A DNA stretch of 64,000 nt from CAZRKC01 sp964600665. GTDB lineage: Bacteria > Bacillota > SLNR01. The position numbers and the translations under genes were made by a program. Below the pieces are notes generated by a model. The model was not told where the DNA came from. It ran no database searches and saw only the letters and a list, made by a program, of their open reading frames with translations. Location: contig CAZRKC010000002.1 of NCBI GenBank assembly GCA_964600665.1, positions 96,670 to 160,669 of the forward strand. The letters are read 5' to 3'. Below, piece after piece: positions 42,494-51,770 of the stretch (position 1 is the first letter of the stretch; each line of letters opens with the position of its first letter).

Positions 42494-43417
42494 ATGAAAA
42501 CAGCGTTCATATTTCCCGGTCAAGGTGCTCAATATGTGGGTATGGGAAAAGATTTTTACGATCATTACCCGGAGGCTGTCAGGGTATTTGAACTGGCAAG
42601 CCAGTCCGTTGGCTATGACATGAAGAAGATGTGTTTTGAAGGGCCTGCTGATGTATTGGAAATGACGGAAAATACACAGCCCGCCATATTGACAGCCAGT
42701 ATTGCTGCTTTAAGCGTTTTGGAAACAACAGGATTGAAGGCGGATGTGGTTGCCGGGCTCAGTTTAGGTGAGTATTCGGCCTTAGTGGCAGTTGGTAGTA
42801 TTAAAATTGAAGACGCAGTTCCGTTGGTTAAGGCCAGGGGGAAATTTATGCAGGAAGCGGTCCCGGTGGGTGTTGGGAAAATGGCAGCCATTATCGGCCT
42901 ATCACGGGATCAGATTTATGAATTGTGTGAAGTAAGCCGGTCGGCGGGCATTGTCGAACCTGCAAACTTTAATTCTCCGGGACAAGTGGTGATTGCTGGC
43001 GAAACAGCCGCAATTGAGAGGGCCGTGGAATTAGCAAAAGAATTCGGGGCGAAGAAAGCGATCATCTTACCTGTCAGTGCACCATTCCATTGCAGTATGT
43101 TAAAACCAGCGGGATTGAGGCTTGCAGAAACACTGAAAGAAATCGAAATCAGTGATCCGAACATCCCGATTATTGCAAATATCAACGCAAAATATATTCA
43201 GAATCCAGCTGAGATCAAACAGGCATTGGAACGCCAGGTGAGTCATTCGATTTATTGGGAAGATACGATTGAACAAATGGCCGCGGACGGCGTCAGTCGA
43301 TTTATTGAAGTCGGCCCGGGTAAGGTATTGAGTGGATTTGTGAAGCGGATTGTGAAAGATGCAGTGATTCACAATATTGAAGACAGATCAACCTTGGAAA
43401 AACTGCTTGATTATTGA
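42494..43417 (+). CDS. fabD: Malonyl-CoA-ACP transacylase
   Basis: Loads malonate onto ACP. 307 residues from ATG 42494 (spaced from GGGGGT); an earlier GTG and ATG at 42488 and 42491 are also possible. The N-terminus MKTAFIFPGQGAQYVGMGK is classic. The nucleophile is Ser90 in GLSLGEYSAL; the catalytic His is in PVSAPFHCSMLKPA near 200. Confidence 0.95.
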   Translation: MKTAFIFPGQGAQYVGMGKDFYDHYPEAVRVFELASQSVGYDMKKMCFEGPADVLEMTENTQPAILTASIAALSVLETTGLKADVVAGLSLGEYSALVAVGSIKIEDAVPLVKARGKFMQEAVPVGVGKMAAIIGLSRDQIYELCEVSRSAGIVEPANFNSPGQVVIAGETAAIERAVELAKEFGAKKAIILPVSAPFHCSMLKPAGLRLAETLKEIEISDPNIPIIANINAKYIQNPAEIKQALERQVSHSIYWEDTIEQMAADGVSRFIEVGPGKVLSGFVKRIVKDAVIHNIEDRSTLEKLLDY

Positions 43418-43433
43418 AAGGAGGTTTGCTAAT

Positions 43434-44177
43434 ATGTTCCTAGAAAATCAGGTTGCAGTGGTTACTGGCGGCGCAAGGGGAATTGGCCGCGCCATCGCAA
43501 TGACTTTGGCAGCACACGGCGCAGATGTTGTAATTAGTGATGTCAATATGGAAGCTGCTCAAAAGACAGCTGACGACATTGCAACAACAACCGGCAGGCG
43601 GAGTTTGGCGGTGACTGTGGATGTCAGCCAAAGTGATTCGGTTGAGAATATGGTCAAACAAACGCTGGATGCTTTTGGCCATATCGATATCCTCATCAAC
43701 AATGCGGGCATCACCCGTGATGGGCTGCTGATGCGCATGAAAGACAGCGATTGGGATTTGGTAATGGAAATCAATCTGAAGGGTACTTTTTTGAGCACGA
43801 AGGCGGTCCTTCGCCCCATGATGAAACAACGTAGCGGTCGCATCATCAATATTTCTTCCGTGGTGGGTATCATGGGGAATGCCGGTCAAGCGAATTATGC
43901 TGCCTCAAAAGCGGGTGTGATCGGGTTAACGAAATCCACAGCTAAAGAAGTGGCCTCTAGAGGAATTACCGTGAATGCCGTTGCACCTGGATTTATTGCC
44001 ACTGACATGACAGACAAGTTATCAGACGACGTCAAAGCGAATTTTCTGGCTAGTATACCCCTCGGTCGGGCTGGAAGCGCCGAAGATGTTGCCCAGACGG
44101 TTTTGTTTCTGGCTTCTCCCCAAGCATCGTATATCACTGGACAAGTGATTCATATCGATGGTGGCATGGTCATGTAG
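43434..44177 (+). CDS. fabG: 3-oxoacyl-ACP reductase
   Basis: NADPH-dependent reduction of beta-ketoacyl-ACP. ATG 43434, after AAAGGAGG, gives 247 residues. Cofactor loop TGGARGIG (11-18), NNAG near 88, catalytic Ser in INISSVVG, and YAASK near 152-158. C-terminal SPQASYITGQVIHIDGGMVM is typical. Confidence 0.96.
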   Translation: MFLENQVAVVTGGARGIGRAIAMTLAAHGADVVISDVNMEAAQKTADDIATTTGRRSLAVTVDVSQSDSVENMVKQTLDAFGHIDILINNAGITRDGLLMRMKDSDWDLVMEINLKGTFLSTKAVLRPMMKQRSGRIINISSVVGIMGNAGQANYAASKAGVIGLTKSTAKEVASRGITVNAVAPGFIATDMTDKLSDDVKANFLASIPLGRAGSAEDVAQTVLFLASPQASYITGQVIHIDGGMVM

Positions 44178-44225
44178 CTTATACCCGTATACATAGATGT
44201 AGAGTACCGGAAGGAGGTGAACGAT

Positions 44226-44465
44226 TTGTCAAGTGACGCTGTATTTGCGAAAGTAAAAGAGATTATTGTTGAGCAACTCGGCATCGACGAAGAAGAAATT
44301 TCAATTGAGTCTTCTTTTGTGGATGATTTAGGGGCGGACTCTTTGGATATTGTAGAGCTGATCATGGCTTTAGAAGAAGAATTCTCCTTGGAAATACCGG
44401 ATGAAGATGCAGAAAAATTAGTGACCGTAAATGATGCAGTGAAATATGTGAAAGAGAATCAATAA
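44226..44465 (+). CDS. acpP: Acyl carrier protein
   Basis: 79 residues carrying the 4'-phosphopantetheine site Ser39 in GADSLDIVELIM. TTG 44226, six bases after AAGGAGGTG, is chosen; the in-frame GTG at 44217 is part of the SD itself. Strongly acidic, as expected. A perfect 13-bp hairpin follows. Confidence 0.95.
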   Translation: MSSDAVFAKVKEIIVEQLGIDEEEISIESSFVDDLGADSLDIVELIMALEEEFSLEIPDEDAEKLVTVNDAVKYVKENQ

Positions 44466-44477
44466 TTTGTGATAGGT

Positions 44478-44507
44478 GAAAGTCCCGTAGTTACCTACGG
44501 GACTTTC
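44478..44507 (+). other. Perfect 13-bp hairpin downstream of acpP, without a T-run
   Basis: GAAAGTCCCGTAG (44478-44490), a TTAC loop, CTACGGGACTTTC (44495-44507). No T-tract follows on either strand. It may stabilise the acpP 3' end or attenuate read-through into fabF. The remaining bases to 44604 show no promoter I trust. Confidence 0.7.
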
Positions 44508-44604
44508 AAGGATTCGTGACGATGATGGTCATCATGAAAGTGAAAACAAACTGACGGTGCGAGCGCCGGCATGAAAAGACATAATTGGAGTTAGAGGTGA
44601 AAAC

Positions 44605-45846
44605 ATGAAAAATCGCGTTGTTATCACAGGTATGGGGGTCATATCCCCGATAGGAACCGGAATCGATAAGTTTTGGGATTCTTTAATGGCGGGTCGCTCA
44701 GGTGTTCGACTGATTGATCGGTTTGACACAACGGATTACACAACAAAATTTGCAGCTTTAGTGGATGATTTTGAGGTTTCAGATTTTATCGACAAAAAGG
44801 AAGCCAAGCGAATGGATCGATTCACCCAGTTCGCGGTTGCCGGAGCTGGGATGGCATTTCAAGATGCAGGCATCGATCTGGACCAATTGGATCTAGATCG
44901 GGCTGGAGTGTCCTTTAGTACCGGGATTGGAGGCATGGAGATTCTGGAGTCGCAGTACCGGGTTCTCTTTGAAAAGGGTGTCACGAAAATGAGTCCTTTC
45001 TTCATACCCATGATGATCAGTAATATCGCGGCTGGACAAATTTCCATAGCCTTTGGATTGCGGGGTCCGAACTTAACTTACATAGCTGCATGTGCGGCTT
45101 CATCGCATGCCATCGGTGAAGGGTTCAAGATTTTACAGCGGGGCGATGCCGATATTTTAGTTTCCGGTGGTTCAGAAGCGGCGATTACCATGGCAGGGGT
45201 CGGCGGTTTTTGCGCGTTGCGAGCGTTATCGACGCGTAATGATGAGCCGCAAAAGGCATCTCGTCCTTTCGATTTGGATCGAGACGGGTTTGTCATGGGC
45301 GAAGGTTGTGGGGTCGTGATCCTTGAGACCTTGGATCATGCTAAAAAAAGAGGTGCGAAGATTTACGGTGAAATAGTGGGCTTTGGAAACACCGCGGATG
45401 CTTACCATATTACCGCACCACCTCCAGGGGGAGACGGCGCGTTTCGAGCGATGAATATGGCTTTGGCAGATGCCGGTTTAAAACCGACTGATGTCGATTA
45501 CATCAATGCCCACGGCACATCCACTGATTTGAATGACAAATTTGAAACTATCGCCATTAAGCGTGTCTTTGGTGATTATGCATACCAAGTCCCTGTCAGT
45601 TCAACAAAATCCATGACCGGACATTTGTTGGGGGCATCTGGGGCTGTGGAGTTGATCATCTGCCTCTTGGCCATTAACAGAGGGGTAATTCCCCCAACAA
45701 TCAATTATGAAACGCCCGATCCGGAATGCGATCTTGATTATGTGCCCAATCAGCCCCGCGAGAAGGTTATCCAAGTTGCATTATCAAATTCATTTGGATT
45801 CGGTGGTCAGAACGGAGTTCTGATCGTCCGCCGATATGTTGACTAA
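44605..45846 (+). CDS. fabF: Beta-ketoacyl-ACP synthase II
   Basis: Elongating condensing enzyme. 413 residues. The active Cys near 163 lies in AACAASSHAIGEG (S-x-H replaces the common G-T-N); the two His are in NAHGTSTDLNDKFE near 303 and KSMTGHLLGASGAVE near 340. SD TTAGAGGTG. Directly followed by rnc with no gap. Confidence 0.95.
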   Translation: MKNRVVITGMGVISPIGTGIDKFWDSLMAGRSGVRLIDRFDTTDYTTKFAALVDDFEVSDFIDKKEAKRMDRFTQFAVAGAGMAFQDAGIDLDQLDLDRAGVSFSTGIGGMEILESQYRVLFEKGVTKMSPFFIPMMISNIAAGQISIAFGLRGPNLTYIAACAASSHAIGEGFKILQRGDADILVSGGSEAAITMAGVGGFCALRALSTRNDEPQKASRPFDLDRDGFVMGEGCGVVILETLDHAKKRGAKIYGEIVGFGNTADAYHITAPPPGGDGAFRAMNMALADAGLKPTDVDYINAHGTSTDLNDKFETIAIKRVFGDYAYQVPVSSTKSMTGHLLGASGAVELIICLLAINRGVIPPTINYETPDPECDLDYVPNQPREKVIQVALSNSFGFGGQNGVLIVRRYVD

Positions 45847-45849
45847 GTG

Positions 45850-46548
45850 ATGAAGAAAAATGGATCGTGGGGGGAATTGGAGCAGCGAATCGGGTATACA
45901 TTTCATGACCTTTTGTTGCTTGAACAGGCTTTGACGCATGCGTCGCGGATCAATGATCGACGGTATGCGCACATGATCAACAACGAGCGGCTGGAGTTTT
46001 TAGGTGATGCAGTATTGCAGTTGTGCACCAGCCGATACATCTATGTTCGCTTCCCGCATCTTGCAGAAGGTGACATGACAAAAATCCGGGCCACGGTCGT
46101 ATGTGAATCGGAATTGGCGCATAAAGCAGCCAGTTTAGACTTAGGTCGCTTTCTCCTCCTTGGCAAAGGGGAAGAGATGAGTGGCGGACGTGCGCGGGCA
46201 TCCATATTGGCCGATGCATTTGAAGCATTGATTGGTGCGATCTATCTGGATGGTGGATATGACAAAGCAGCTTGTTTTGCCATGGAGCAGTTGGGTAGTA
46301 CGATTGAATCTGCCGGACAGGGACAACTCCTCAAGGATTACAAAACAGCTTTGCAGGAAATTATCCAACAAGATAACACCCGGTCAGTCTCTTACACTTT
46401 ACTGGCAGAAGAAGGCCCTGATCACAACAAAATATTCACCGTCCAAGCAGAAAGCAATGGCGAAACATTGGGCGTTGGACGCGGGAAAAGTAAAAAAGAC
46501 GCTGAGCAGGCAGCAGCTAAAGATGCACTCAATCAGCGCAACGAATAG
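45850..46548 (+). CDS. rnc: Ribonuclease III
   Basis: Double-strand-specific endoribonuclease for rRNA and mRNA processing. 232 residues from ATG 45850 (a GTG at 45847 is also possible). Signature NERLEFLGDAVL at 45-56. The C-terminal dsRNA-binding domain covers about 160-230 (DYKTALQEIIQQ ... GRGKSKKDAEQAAAKDAL). No strong SD, so it is likely coupled to fabF. Confidence 0.95.
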   Translation: MKKNGSWGELEQRIGYTFHDLLLLEQALTHASRINDRRYAHMINNERLEFLGDAVLQLCTSRYIYVRFPHLAEGDMTKIRATVVCESELAHKAASLDLGRFLLLGKGEEMSGGRARASILADAFEALIGAIYLDGGYDKAACFAMEQLGSTIESAGQGQLLKDYKTALQEIIQQDNTRSVSYTLLAEEGPDHNKIFTVQAESNGETLGVGRGKSKKDAEQAAAKDALNQRNE

Positions 46549-46551
46549 TGA

Positions 46552-46580
46552 AAGGCCCGGACTTGATCCGGGCCTTCGTT
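46552..46580 (+). terminator. Terminator-like hairpin after rnc
   Basis: AAGGCCCGGA (46552-46561), a five-base loop, TCCGGGCCTT (46567-46576). The following sequence (CGTT) is only weakly T-rich, so it may be leaky or act as an attenuator before the acetyltransferase gene. Confidence 0.6.
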
Positions 46581-46592
46581 GGAGGGATTGCG

Positions 46593-47042
46593 ATGGAGAT
46601 TGCCTTAGCTAATTCAAGATATCTGGATGAGATCGTCCGCATGGCTTTGCAATTGTGGCCAGAAAGTGATGCCGCCTCGTTAACTGATGAGTTCAGCGTG
46701 ATCCTAAGCGACCCCGATCAGCAAATTTTACTTGCAATCGTCAATCATCGACCAGTTGGGTTTGCGCATGTATCCCTGCGTCATGAATATGTGGAAGGTG
46801 CTAATCATGCGCCGACTGGTTATCTCGAAGGAATCTTCATTGAACAAGGATTCCGGCGGTCCAAAATCGCAACTCGCCTGGTTGAAACAGGAGAAATTTG
46901 GGCTCGGGAGCGTGGTTGCGAAGAAATGGCATCTGACTGTGACATTAATAATATCGACAGCCTTTGTTTTCATATTGCAGCCGGTTTTCATGAAGTCAGG
47001 CGTTCGGTATGCTTCATTAAAAAAATGGAGGCACAAGGATGA
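46593..47042 (+). CDS. GNAT acetyltransferase resembling aminoglycoside 6'-N-acetyltransferase
   Basis: 149 residues from ATG 46593, after TTGGAGGG; the frame extends upstream through the hairpin and is not used. The pattern LWPESDAASLTDEF, GFAHVSLRHEYVEGA, TGYLEGIFIEQGFRRSKIA, ASDCDINNIDSLCFHIAAGF and EVRRSVCFIKKM follows the AAC(6') family closely. That family acetylates amikacin- and kanamycin-type drugs, but many chromosomal members have other or unknown substrates. The acetyl-CoA loop RRSKIA deviates from R-x-x-G-x-G/A. Overlaps the next gene by four bases. Confidence 0.75.
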   Translation: MEIALANSRYLDEIVRMALQLWPESDAASLTDEFSVILSDPDQQILLAIVNHRPVGFAHVSLRHEYVEGANHAPTGYLEGIFIEQGFRRSKIATRLVETGEIWARERGCEEMASDCDINNIDSLCFHIAAGFHEVRRSVCFIKKMEAQG

Positions 47043-48112
47043 AGACCCACTATATTATTCCGATATTTGTGCCGTTTCAAGGATGCAAATACCATTGTGT
47101 ATTCTGCAATCAGGATTCGATTACCGGTTCCGACGAAAAAGCAACCGGACCAAAGACGACTGGTTTGATTCGACAGTATCTGGAGACGATGCCCAAGCAT
47201 CGGCCTGTGCATATTGAAGTTGCATTCTATGGCGGTAGTTTCACAGGAATTCCACTAGATTTGCAACGTGAACTTCTGGCTCCGGCCAGCCAAGCATTGG
47301 CAGATGGTCGAATTCATGGGATTCGTCTTTCCACACGTCCAGATTATATCAGCGAACATATTTTAGATCATCTGTCTCGGTATGGTGTCACGACAATCGA
47401 AATCGGGGTCCAATCAATGAACGACCAAGTACTGTTGGCTTCGAACCGAGGGCATAATCGGGCACAAGTCATTGATGCGTGCAAGTTGATCCGTGACAAA
47501 GGCTTTCAATTAGGAATCCAGTTGATGATCGGCTTACCAGAAGATACACCCGCAACCTGGCGCGACACTGTGAACGAAGTCGTCTCGATCCGTCCGGATT
47601 GTGTTCGGATATACCCGACTTTGGTGATTAAAGGCACAACTCTCGCTGAATGGTATCGCCAAGGGCTTTATCAACCGCTCGGGTTAGAGGAGGCAGTATC
47701 CCTCGCGACGGGTGCAATGAAGCAATTACTGTGTCATGGGATACAAGTGATCCGGGTCGGTTTACAACCAACCGAAGACATTGCACCGGGTGCTGAATTG
47801 ATGGCCGGACCGTTTCATCCAGCATTTCGACAACTGGTGGATGGCCGGGTTGCCCTTGATGCCATGCACCAGGCAATCGGATTCCATCATCATACCAAAG
47901 ATAAGCTGACAGTTTCGGTGAACCCACGACAGGAATCCATTTTTCGCGGGCAGAAAAACGTTAACCGAGACGCATTGAAAGAGCAATGCAATCTAGCCCA
48001 GGTCGATTTCAAATGTGACATCGGACTCGCTGAGGGCACTTTCCGGCTTGAAAGTGATTCGATTTCTGAGATCACCTATTCAATTCACCAGATTTTGTGT
48101 AAAATGGCGTAG
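47039..48112 (+). CDS. Elp3-like radical SAM protein of unknown function
   Basis: 357 residues. The [4Fe-4S] motif is C16-x3-C20-x2-C23 (GCKYHCVFCNQ). The radical SAM core continues with EVAFYGGSFTGIPL, RLSTRPDYISEHILDHL, TIEIGVQSMNDQVL and IQLMIGLPEDTP. Closest in style to Elp3/YhcC-type proteins, but there is no acetyltransferase domain. Many Clostridia carry such a gene just upstream of smc; the substrate is unknown. Coupled by ATGA overlap to the acetyltransferase gene. Confidence 0.82.
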   Translation: MKTHYIIPIFVPFQGCKYHCVFCNQDSITGSDEKATGPKTTGLIRQYLETMPKHRPVHIEVAFYGGSFTGIPLDLQRELLAPASQALADGRIHGIRLSTRPDYISEHILDHLSRYGVTTIEIGVQSMNDQVLLASNRGHNRAQVIDACKLIRDKGFQLGIQLMIGLPEDTPATWRDTVNEVVSIRPDCVRIYPTLVIKGTTLAEWYRQGLYQPLGLEEAVSLATGAMKQLLCHGIQVIRVGLQPTEDIAPGAELMAGPFHPAFRQLVDGRVALDAMHQAIGFHHHTKDKLTVSVNPRQESIFRGQKNVNRDALKEQCNLAQVDFKCDIGLAEGTFRLESDSISEITYSIHQILCKMA

Positions 48113-48129
48113 GATTTCACAGATGACTA

Positions 48130-48138
48130 TGATAGAAT
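48130..48138 (+). promoter_or_regulatory. Possible extended -10 promoter for smc-ftsY
   Basis: TGA-TAGAAT, with the -10 at 48133-48138, 38 bases upstream of the smc ATG. No convincing -35. Confidence 0.4.
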
Positions 48139-48175
48139 ATCCATGGTAAGCGTCTAACACTTTGGAGGGGAATCC

Positions 48176-51100
48176 ATGTATCTGAAGCGACTGGAATTGC
48201 ACGGATTCAAGTCATTTGCTGATCGGACTGCCTTGGATCTTCATCCGGGCCTCAACGCGGTTGTGGGTCCCAATGGCAGCGGGAAAAGCAATATTTCCGA
48301 TGCCGTTCTTTGGGTTTTGGGCGAGCAGAATGCTCGTCTGTTAAGAGGTGTTCGAATGGAAGATGTGATTTTTTCTGGTAGCGATCACCGGCGACCATTG
48401 GGTCTGGCTGAGGTCAATTTGATTTTGGATAATACCGATGGAACATTGCCCATGGATTATCAAGAAGTCAGTATTAAACGCCGCCTTTTCCGCAGCGGCG
48501 AGAGTGAATACTACATCAATAAGACCCAGTGCCGACTGAAAGACATCCACGAGCTTCTTTTGGACACCGGCCTGGGAAAAGATGCATATTCTCAAATCGG
48601 GCAGGGACGAATCGATGAGGTCTTAAGTGTCAAAGCAGAAGATCGGCGCGTATTGATTGAAGATGCAGCCGGTATCATCAAGTACAAGACCCGCAAGCGA
48701 GAGGCCCTCCGGAAATTAGACGAAACCAGCCAGAATTTATTGCGAGTTATGGATATTATGGCTGAATTGGATAGCCAAAAAGCACCGCTTTCGGCGGAAG
48801 CGGAGAAGGCCAGGGTTTTCATTGATCTTAAGTCGCAGCGTGACCATTTAGAAATATCCCTGGCGATTTGGGCAATGGATCAACTTAGGGAAGAACGGGA
48901 AAAAGAGCAAGGGCTATTCTTACAGTTGCAGGATTCCCTTGTGGAGTTGGATGCCCGCATCAGCACAGGGGAAGCATCCATGGAAACAAAACAGTTGGAG
49001 TTACTGAACCTGGAGCAGCAGATCGCACAGCAGCAGCAGTCCCTGTACCAATTGGAGGGCCGTTTAGAACGGGGTGAAGTCAAGATCACCCACTATCAAG
49101 ATCAGATCCGCGAATTAGAGTCTCATCAACAGCGATTGGCTTTGGAAAGTCAAGAGATTCAAAAGGAAATTGATGATGCGGATGCTTCACTGCAAAAAGA
49201 ACGTGCTCGGTGGGAGGAGATCCGGCAATCCCTAGAGCAATTGGAACTCACCGTTCAGGAACGGGATCAGCACTACCAATCTGTATTAGCCCAGCTTACT
49301 CTGCAGGAAACCGACATTGAGCGTAAAAAGGATTCGCTGTTGGACTGGATGAATCAATCTGCAGAAAAAAATCATCGAATCCGCCTGCTAGAGGCTGCCG
49401 GACAACGGCTTCTCAATGATATCCGGCGACGGCACAATGAACATGAAGAGATCCAACATGATTTTACCATCATCGAAGAGCGGCTATTGGGTGTCGAATC
49501 ATCGGTTTCAGCGATCATGGCCGATCGGGAATCTGCGTCGATCTCCGAAAAATCTTTGCACCAGACCAGGCAGACACACATCACTGAATTATCCCGATTT
49601 GATCAAGAAACTAATTCCTTGCAGGAACGATTACGTCAAGACCAATCGCGATTGCGGGTTTTGGATGACATGAGTAAGGATTATGAAGGGTATCAAAAAG
49701 GAGTACGTACCGTTCTGTTAGGTGCTCGAGAAAAACAATTTCCGGGCGAAGGTATCTGCGGTGTGGTTTCTGAGCTGATGCAAACGGAAGCTCGGTACGA
49801 ACGGGCGATATCAGCTGCACTAGGCAGTACACTGCAAAACATTGTTACCCAAACCACCCACGACGCAATGAGTGCGATCGCATTTTTGAAAAAGCACAAT
49901 GGGGGCAGAAGCACCTTCCTTCCGTTGGATGTAATCCGGGCAAACCCAAGACCGACATATATCAGTGCCTTGTCTAAGGAGAAAGGGATCATTGGCTACG
50001 CAGCAGATCTTGTTGCCATGGATCCAATCTATGATGCCATCAAAGAATCTTTGCTGGGTCATATTCTAGTTGCCGATACTTTGGAGAACGCCGTTGAAGT
50101 GGCAAAAAAAAGCGGGCATCGAGTTCGTATTGCCACTTTGGATGGAGACATACTGAGCCCAGGTGGGGCAATGACCGGTGGTAGCCAGACCACAGCTCAA
50201 TCGGGTCTGCTGGGACGGAGTCGTGAAATTGCCCTGCTACGCAAAAACATCACCCAACAGGTTGAAACGATTTCGAAGCGGATGCAGACTCGGGGGCATA
50301 TGAGTGGCCAGATCGAAAGCATCGAAGAGGAGATGCGGAAAGTTTCCGATCGGTTGGTACAAATTGATTTGGAGATGGCTTCATTACTCAAAGAAAAGGA
50401 ACAGATTCTGATCCAACGTCATCGACTGCAACGACAGGCAGATACGGTTCAATTCGAGCATGAATCTCTGTTGCAAGAAGCAGCGGAAGGACAAAAAGAA
50501 ATCACCCTGCTCCGGGAAGGTGAAGCAATAGCCAGTGAAACCCGTCGGGAATTGGAAATTGAGATCGACCGTCTCATGGAGGAGCTCAAAGTCAATCTGG
50601 CATTGAAAGAAGATGTCCAAACCCGGATAACCGAAAACAAGGTGTCGCTTGCCAGTATACGGCAACAGGAAATTAGTATGGCAGATCAGGTACGGATACA
50701 AGAACGAATGAAAATGGGATTTGTTGAACAGTTAAAAAAACTGGTGAATGACAAAACCTCAGATCATGCACGAACTGAAGAGATCAAGCGGATTTGTGCC
50801 GAATGCGAGGAGGAACAAAACGGTATTGCAGCACAACGTGCACAAGCTGAAGTTGCAGTAACGGAAACCAGAAACTTGCGGCAGCAGATTTTCGATCTAG
50901 TCAATGAAGAAGAAAGGCGACTCAAACGGCTAAGAAGGAAGTTAACAGACGCACAAAATGAATGTCATGGTAAAGAATTACACATTGCCCGTCTGGATAT
51001 GGAATACAAGAGTGTGATCGAAAAAATCCAGGAGCAGTTTGGGATGACCTACCAACAGGGAAAAGAAGTGGCTTCTTCGATTCTTGATCGGGAAGATACC

Positions 51101-51760
51101 GTCGAACGTATAGCCGGACTCAAATCGGCAATGGATGAATTGGGTGTTGTCAATACCGGTGCAGTCGATGAATACAAGCGAATTATGGAGCGCTTTGAAT
51201 TCCTGCAAAAGCAGTCGACGGATCTGCAGGAAGCGGAACGAGGTCTCTATCAGGTAATTTTTGAAATGGATAAGGTGATGCGAAAACAGTTTCTGGAAAC
51301 CTATCAGCGAGTCAGGACGCATTTTGACCTTGTTTTTAAACAGATGTTTGAAGGTGGGAAAGCGGATCTTGTGCTTACAGATTCTGAGCACCCATTGGAG
51401 TCCGGCTTGGAGATCGTTGCACAACCACCTGGAAAGAAGCTTCAGAATTTGTCTTTGTTATCGGGTGGTGAACGGGCATTAACTGCAATCAGTCTTCTTT
51501 TTGCCATCCTCAAGACCCGTCCGGCATCGTTTTGTGTTTTGGACGAAATCGATTCTTCCCTCGATGAATCCAATGTAGAGCGCTTTGCTCGATTCCTGAA
51601 GGACTTGACACAGGAAACCCAATTCATCGTGGTGACCCATCGCAAAGGGACCATGGAATCAGCGGATACGATGTATGGGGTCACAATGGAGGAATCGGGT
51701 GTGTCGAAACTGGTATCTGTCCGTTTTGTCGAACCAGTTCACATCTCTGCGGGTACATAG
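48176..51760 (+). CDS. smc: Chromosome segregation ATPase SMC
   Basis: Condensin core. 1194 residues: Walker A GPNGSGKSN (31-39); coiled coil about 165-500; hinge about 510-670 (GICGVVSELMQTEARYERAI, then SGHRVRIATLDGDILSPGG); second coiled coil to about 1020; signature LSGGERALTAI near 1095; Walker B FCVLDEIDSSLDESN near 1118. SD TTTGGAGGGG. Followed by ftsY after 10 bases, as in Bacillus. Confidence 0.97.
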   Translation: MYLKRLELHGFKSFADRTALDLHPGLNAVVGPNGSGKSNISDAVLWVLGEQNARLLRGVRMEDVIFSGSDHRRPLGLAEVNLILDNTDGTLPMDYQEVSIKRRLFRSGESEYYINKTQCRLKDIHELLLDTGLGKDAYSQIGQGRIDEVLSVKAEDRRVLIEDAAGIIKYKTRKREALRKLDETSQNLLRVMDIMAELDSQKAPLSAEAEKARVFIDLKSQRDHLEISLAIWAMDQLREEREKEQGLFLQLQDSLVELDARISTGEASMETKQLELLNLEQQIAQQQQSLYQLEGRLERGEVKITHYQDQIRELESHQQRLALESQEIQKEIDDADASLQKERARWEEIRQSLEQLELTVQERDQHYQSVLAQLTLQETDIERKKDSLLDWMNQSAEKNHRIRLLEAAGQRLLNDIRRRHNEHEEIQHDFTIIEERLLGVESSVSAIMADRESASISEKSLHQTRQTHITELSRFDQETNSLQERLRQDQSRLRVLDDMSKDYEGYQKGVRTVLLGAREKQFPGEGICGVVSELMQTEARYERAISAALGSTLQNIVTQTTHDAMSAIAFLKKHNGGRSTFLPLDVIRANPRPTYISALSKEKGIIGYAADLVAMDPIYDAIKESLLGHILVADTLENAVEVAKKSGHRVRIATLDGDILSPGGAMTGGSQTTAQSGLLGRSREIALLRKNITQQVETISKRMQTRGHMSGQIESIEEEMRKVSDRLVQIDLEMASLLKEKEQILIQRHRLQRQADTVQFEHESLLQEAAEGQKEITLLREGEAIASETRRELEIEIDRLMEELKVNLALKEDVQTRITENKVSLASIRQQEISMADQVRIQERMKMGFVEQLKKLVNDKTSDHARTEEIKRICAECEEEQNGIAAQRAQAEVAVTETRNLRQQIFDLVNEEERRLKRLRRKLTDAQNECHGKELHIARLDMEYKSVIEKIQEQFGMTYQQGKEVASSILDREDTVERIAGLKSAMDELGVVNTGAVDEYKRIMERFEFLQKQSTDLQEAERGLYQVIFEMDKVMRKQFLETYQRVRTHFDLVFKQMFEGGKADLVLTDSEHPLESGLEIVAQPPGKKLQNLSLLSGGERALTAISLLFAILKTRPASFCVLDEIDSSLDESNVERFARFLKDLTQETQFIVVTHRKGTMESADTMYGVTMEESGVSKLVSVRFVEPVHISAGT

Positions 51761-51770
51761 GAGGTATATC

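Noticed and set aside
44217..44225. GTG start for acpP at 44217
   Set aside because: The GTG is the end of the AAGGAGGTG ribosome-binding site; TTG 44226 has correct spacing.
49000..49200. Repeated CAG/GCAGCAGCAG stretch in smc as a tandem repeat
   Set aside because: It encodes a Gln-rich coiled-coil segment of SMC; no independent repeat structure.
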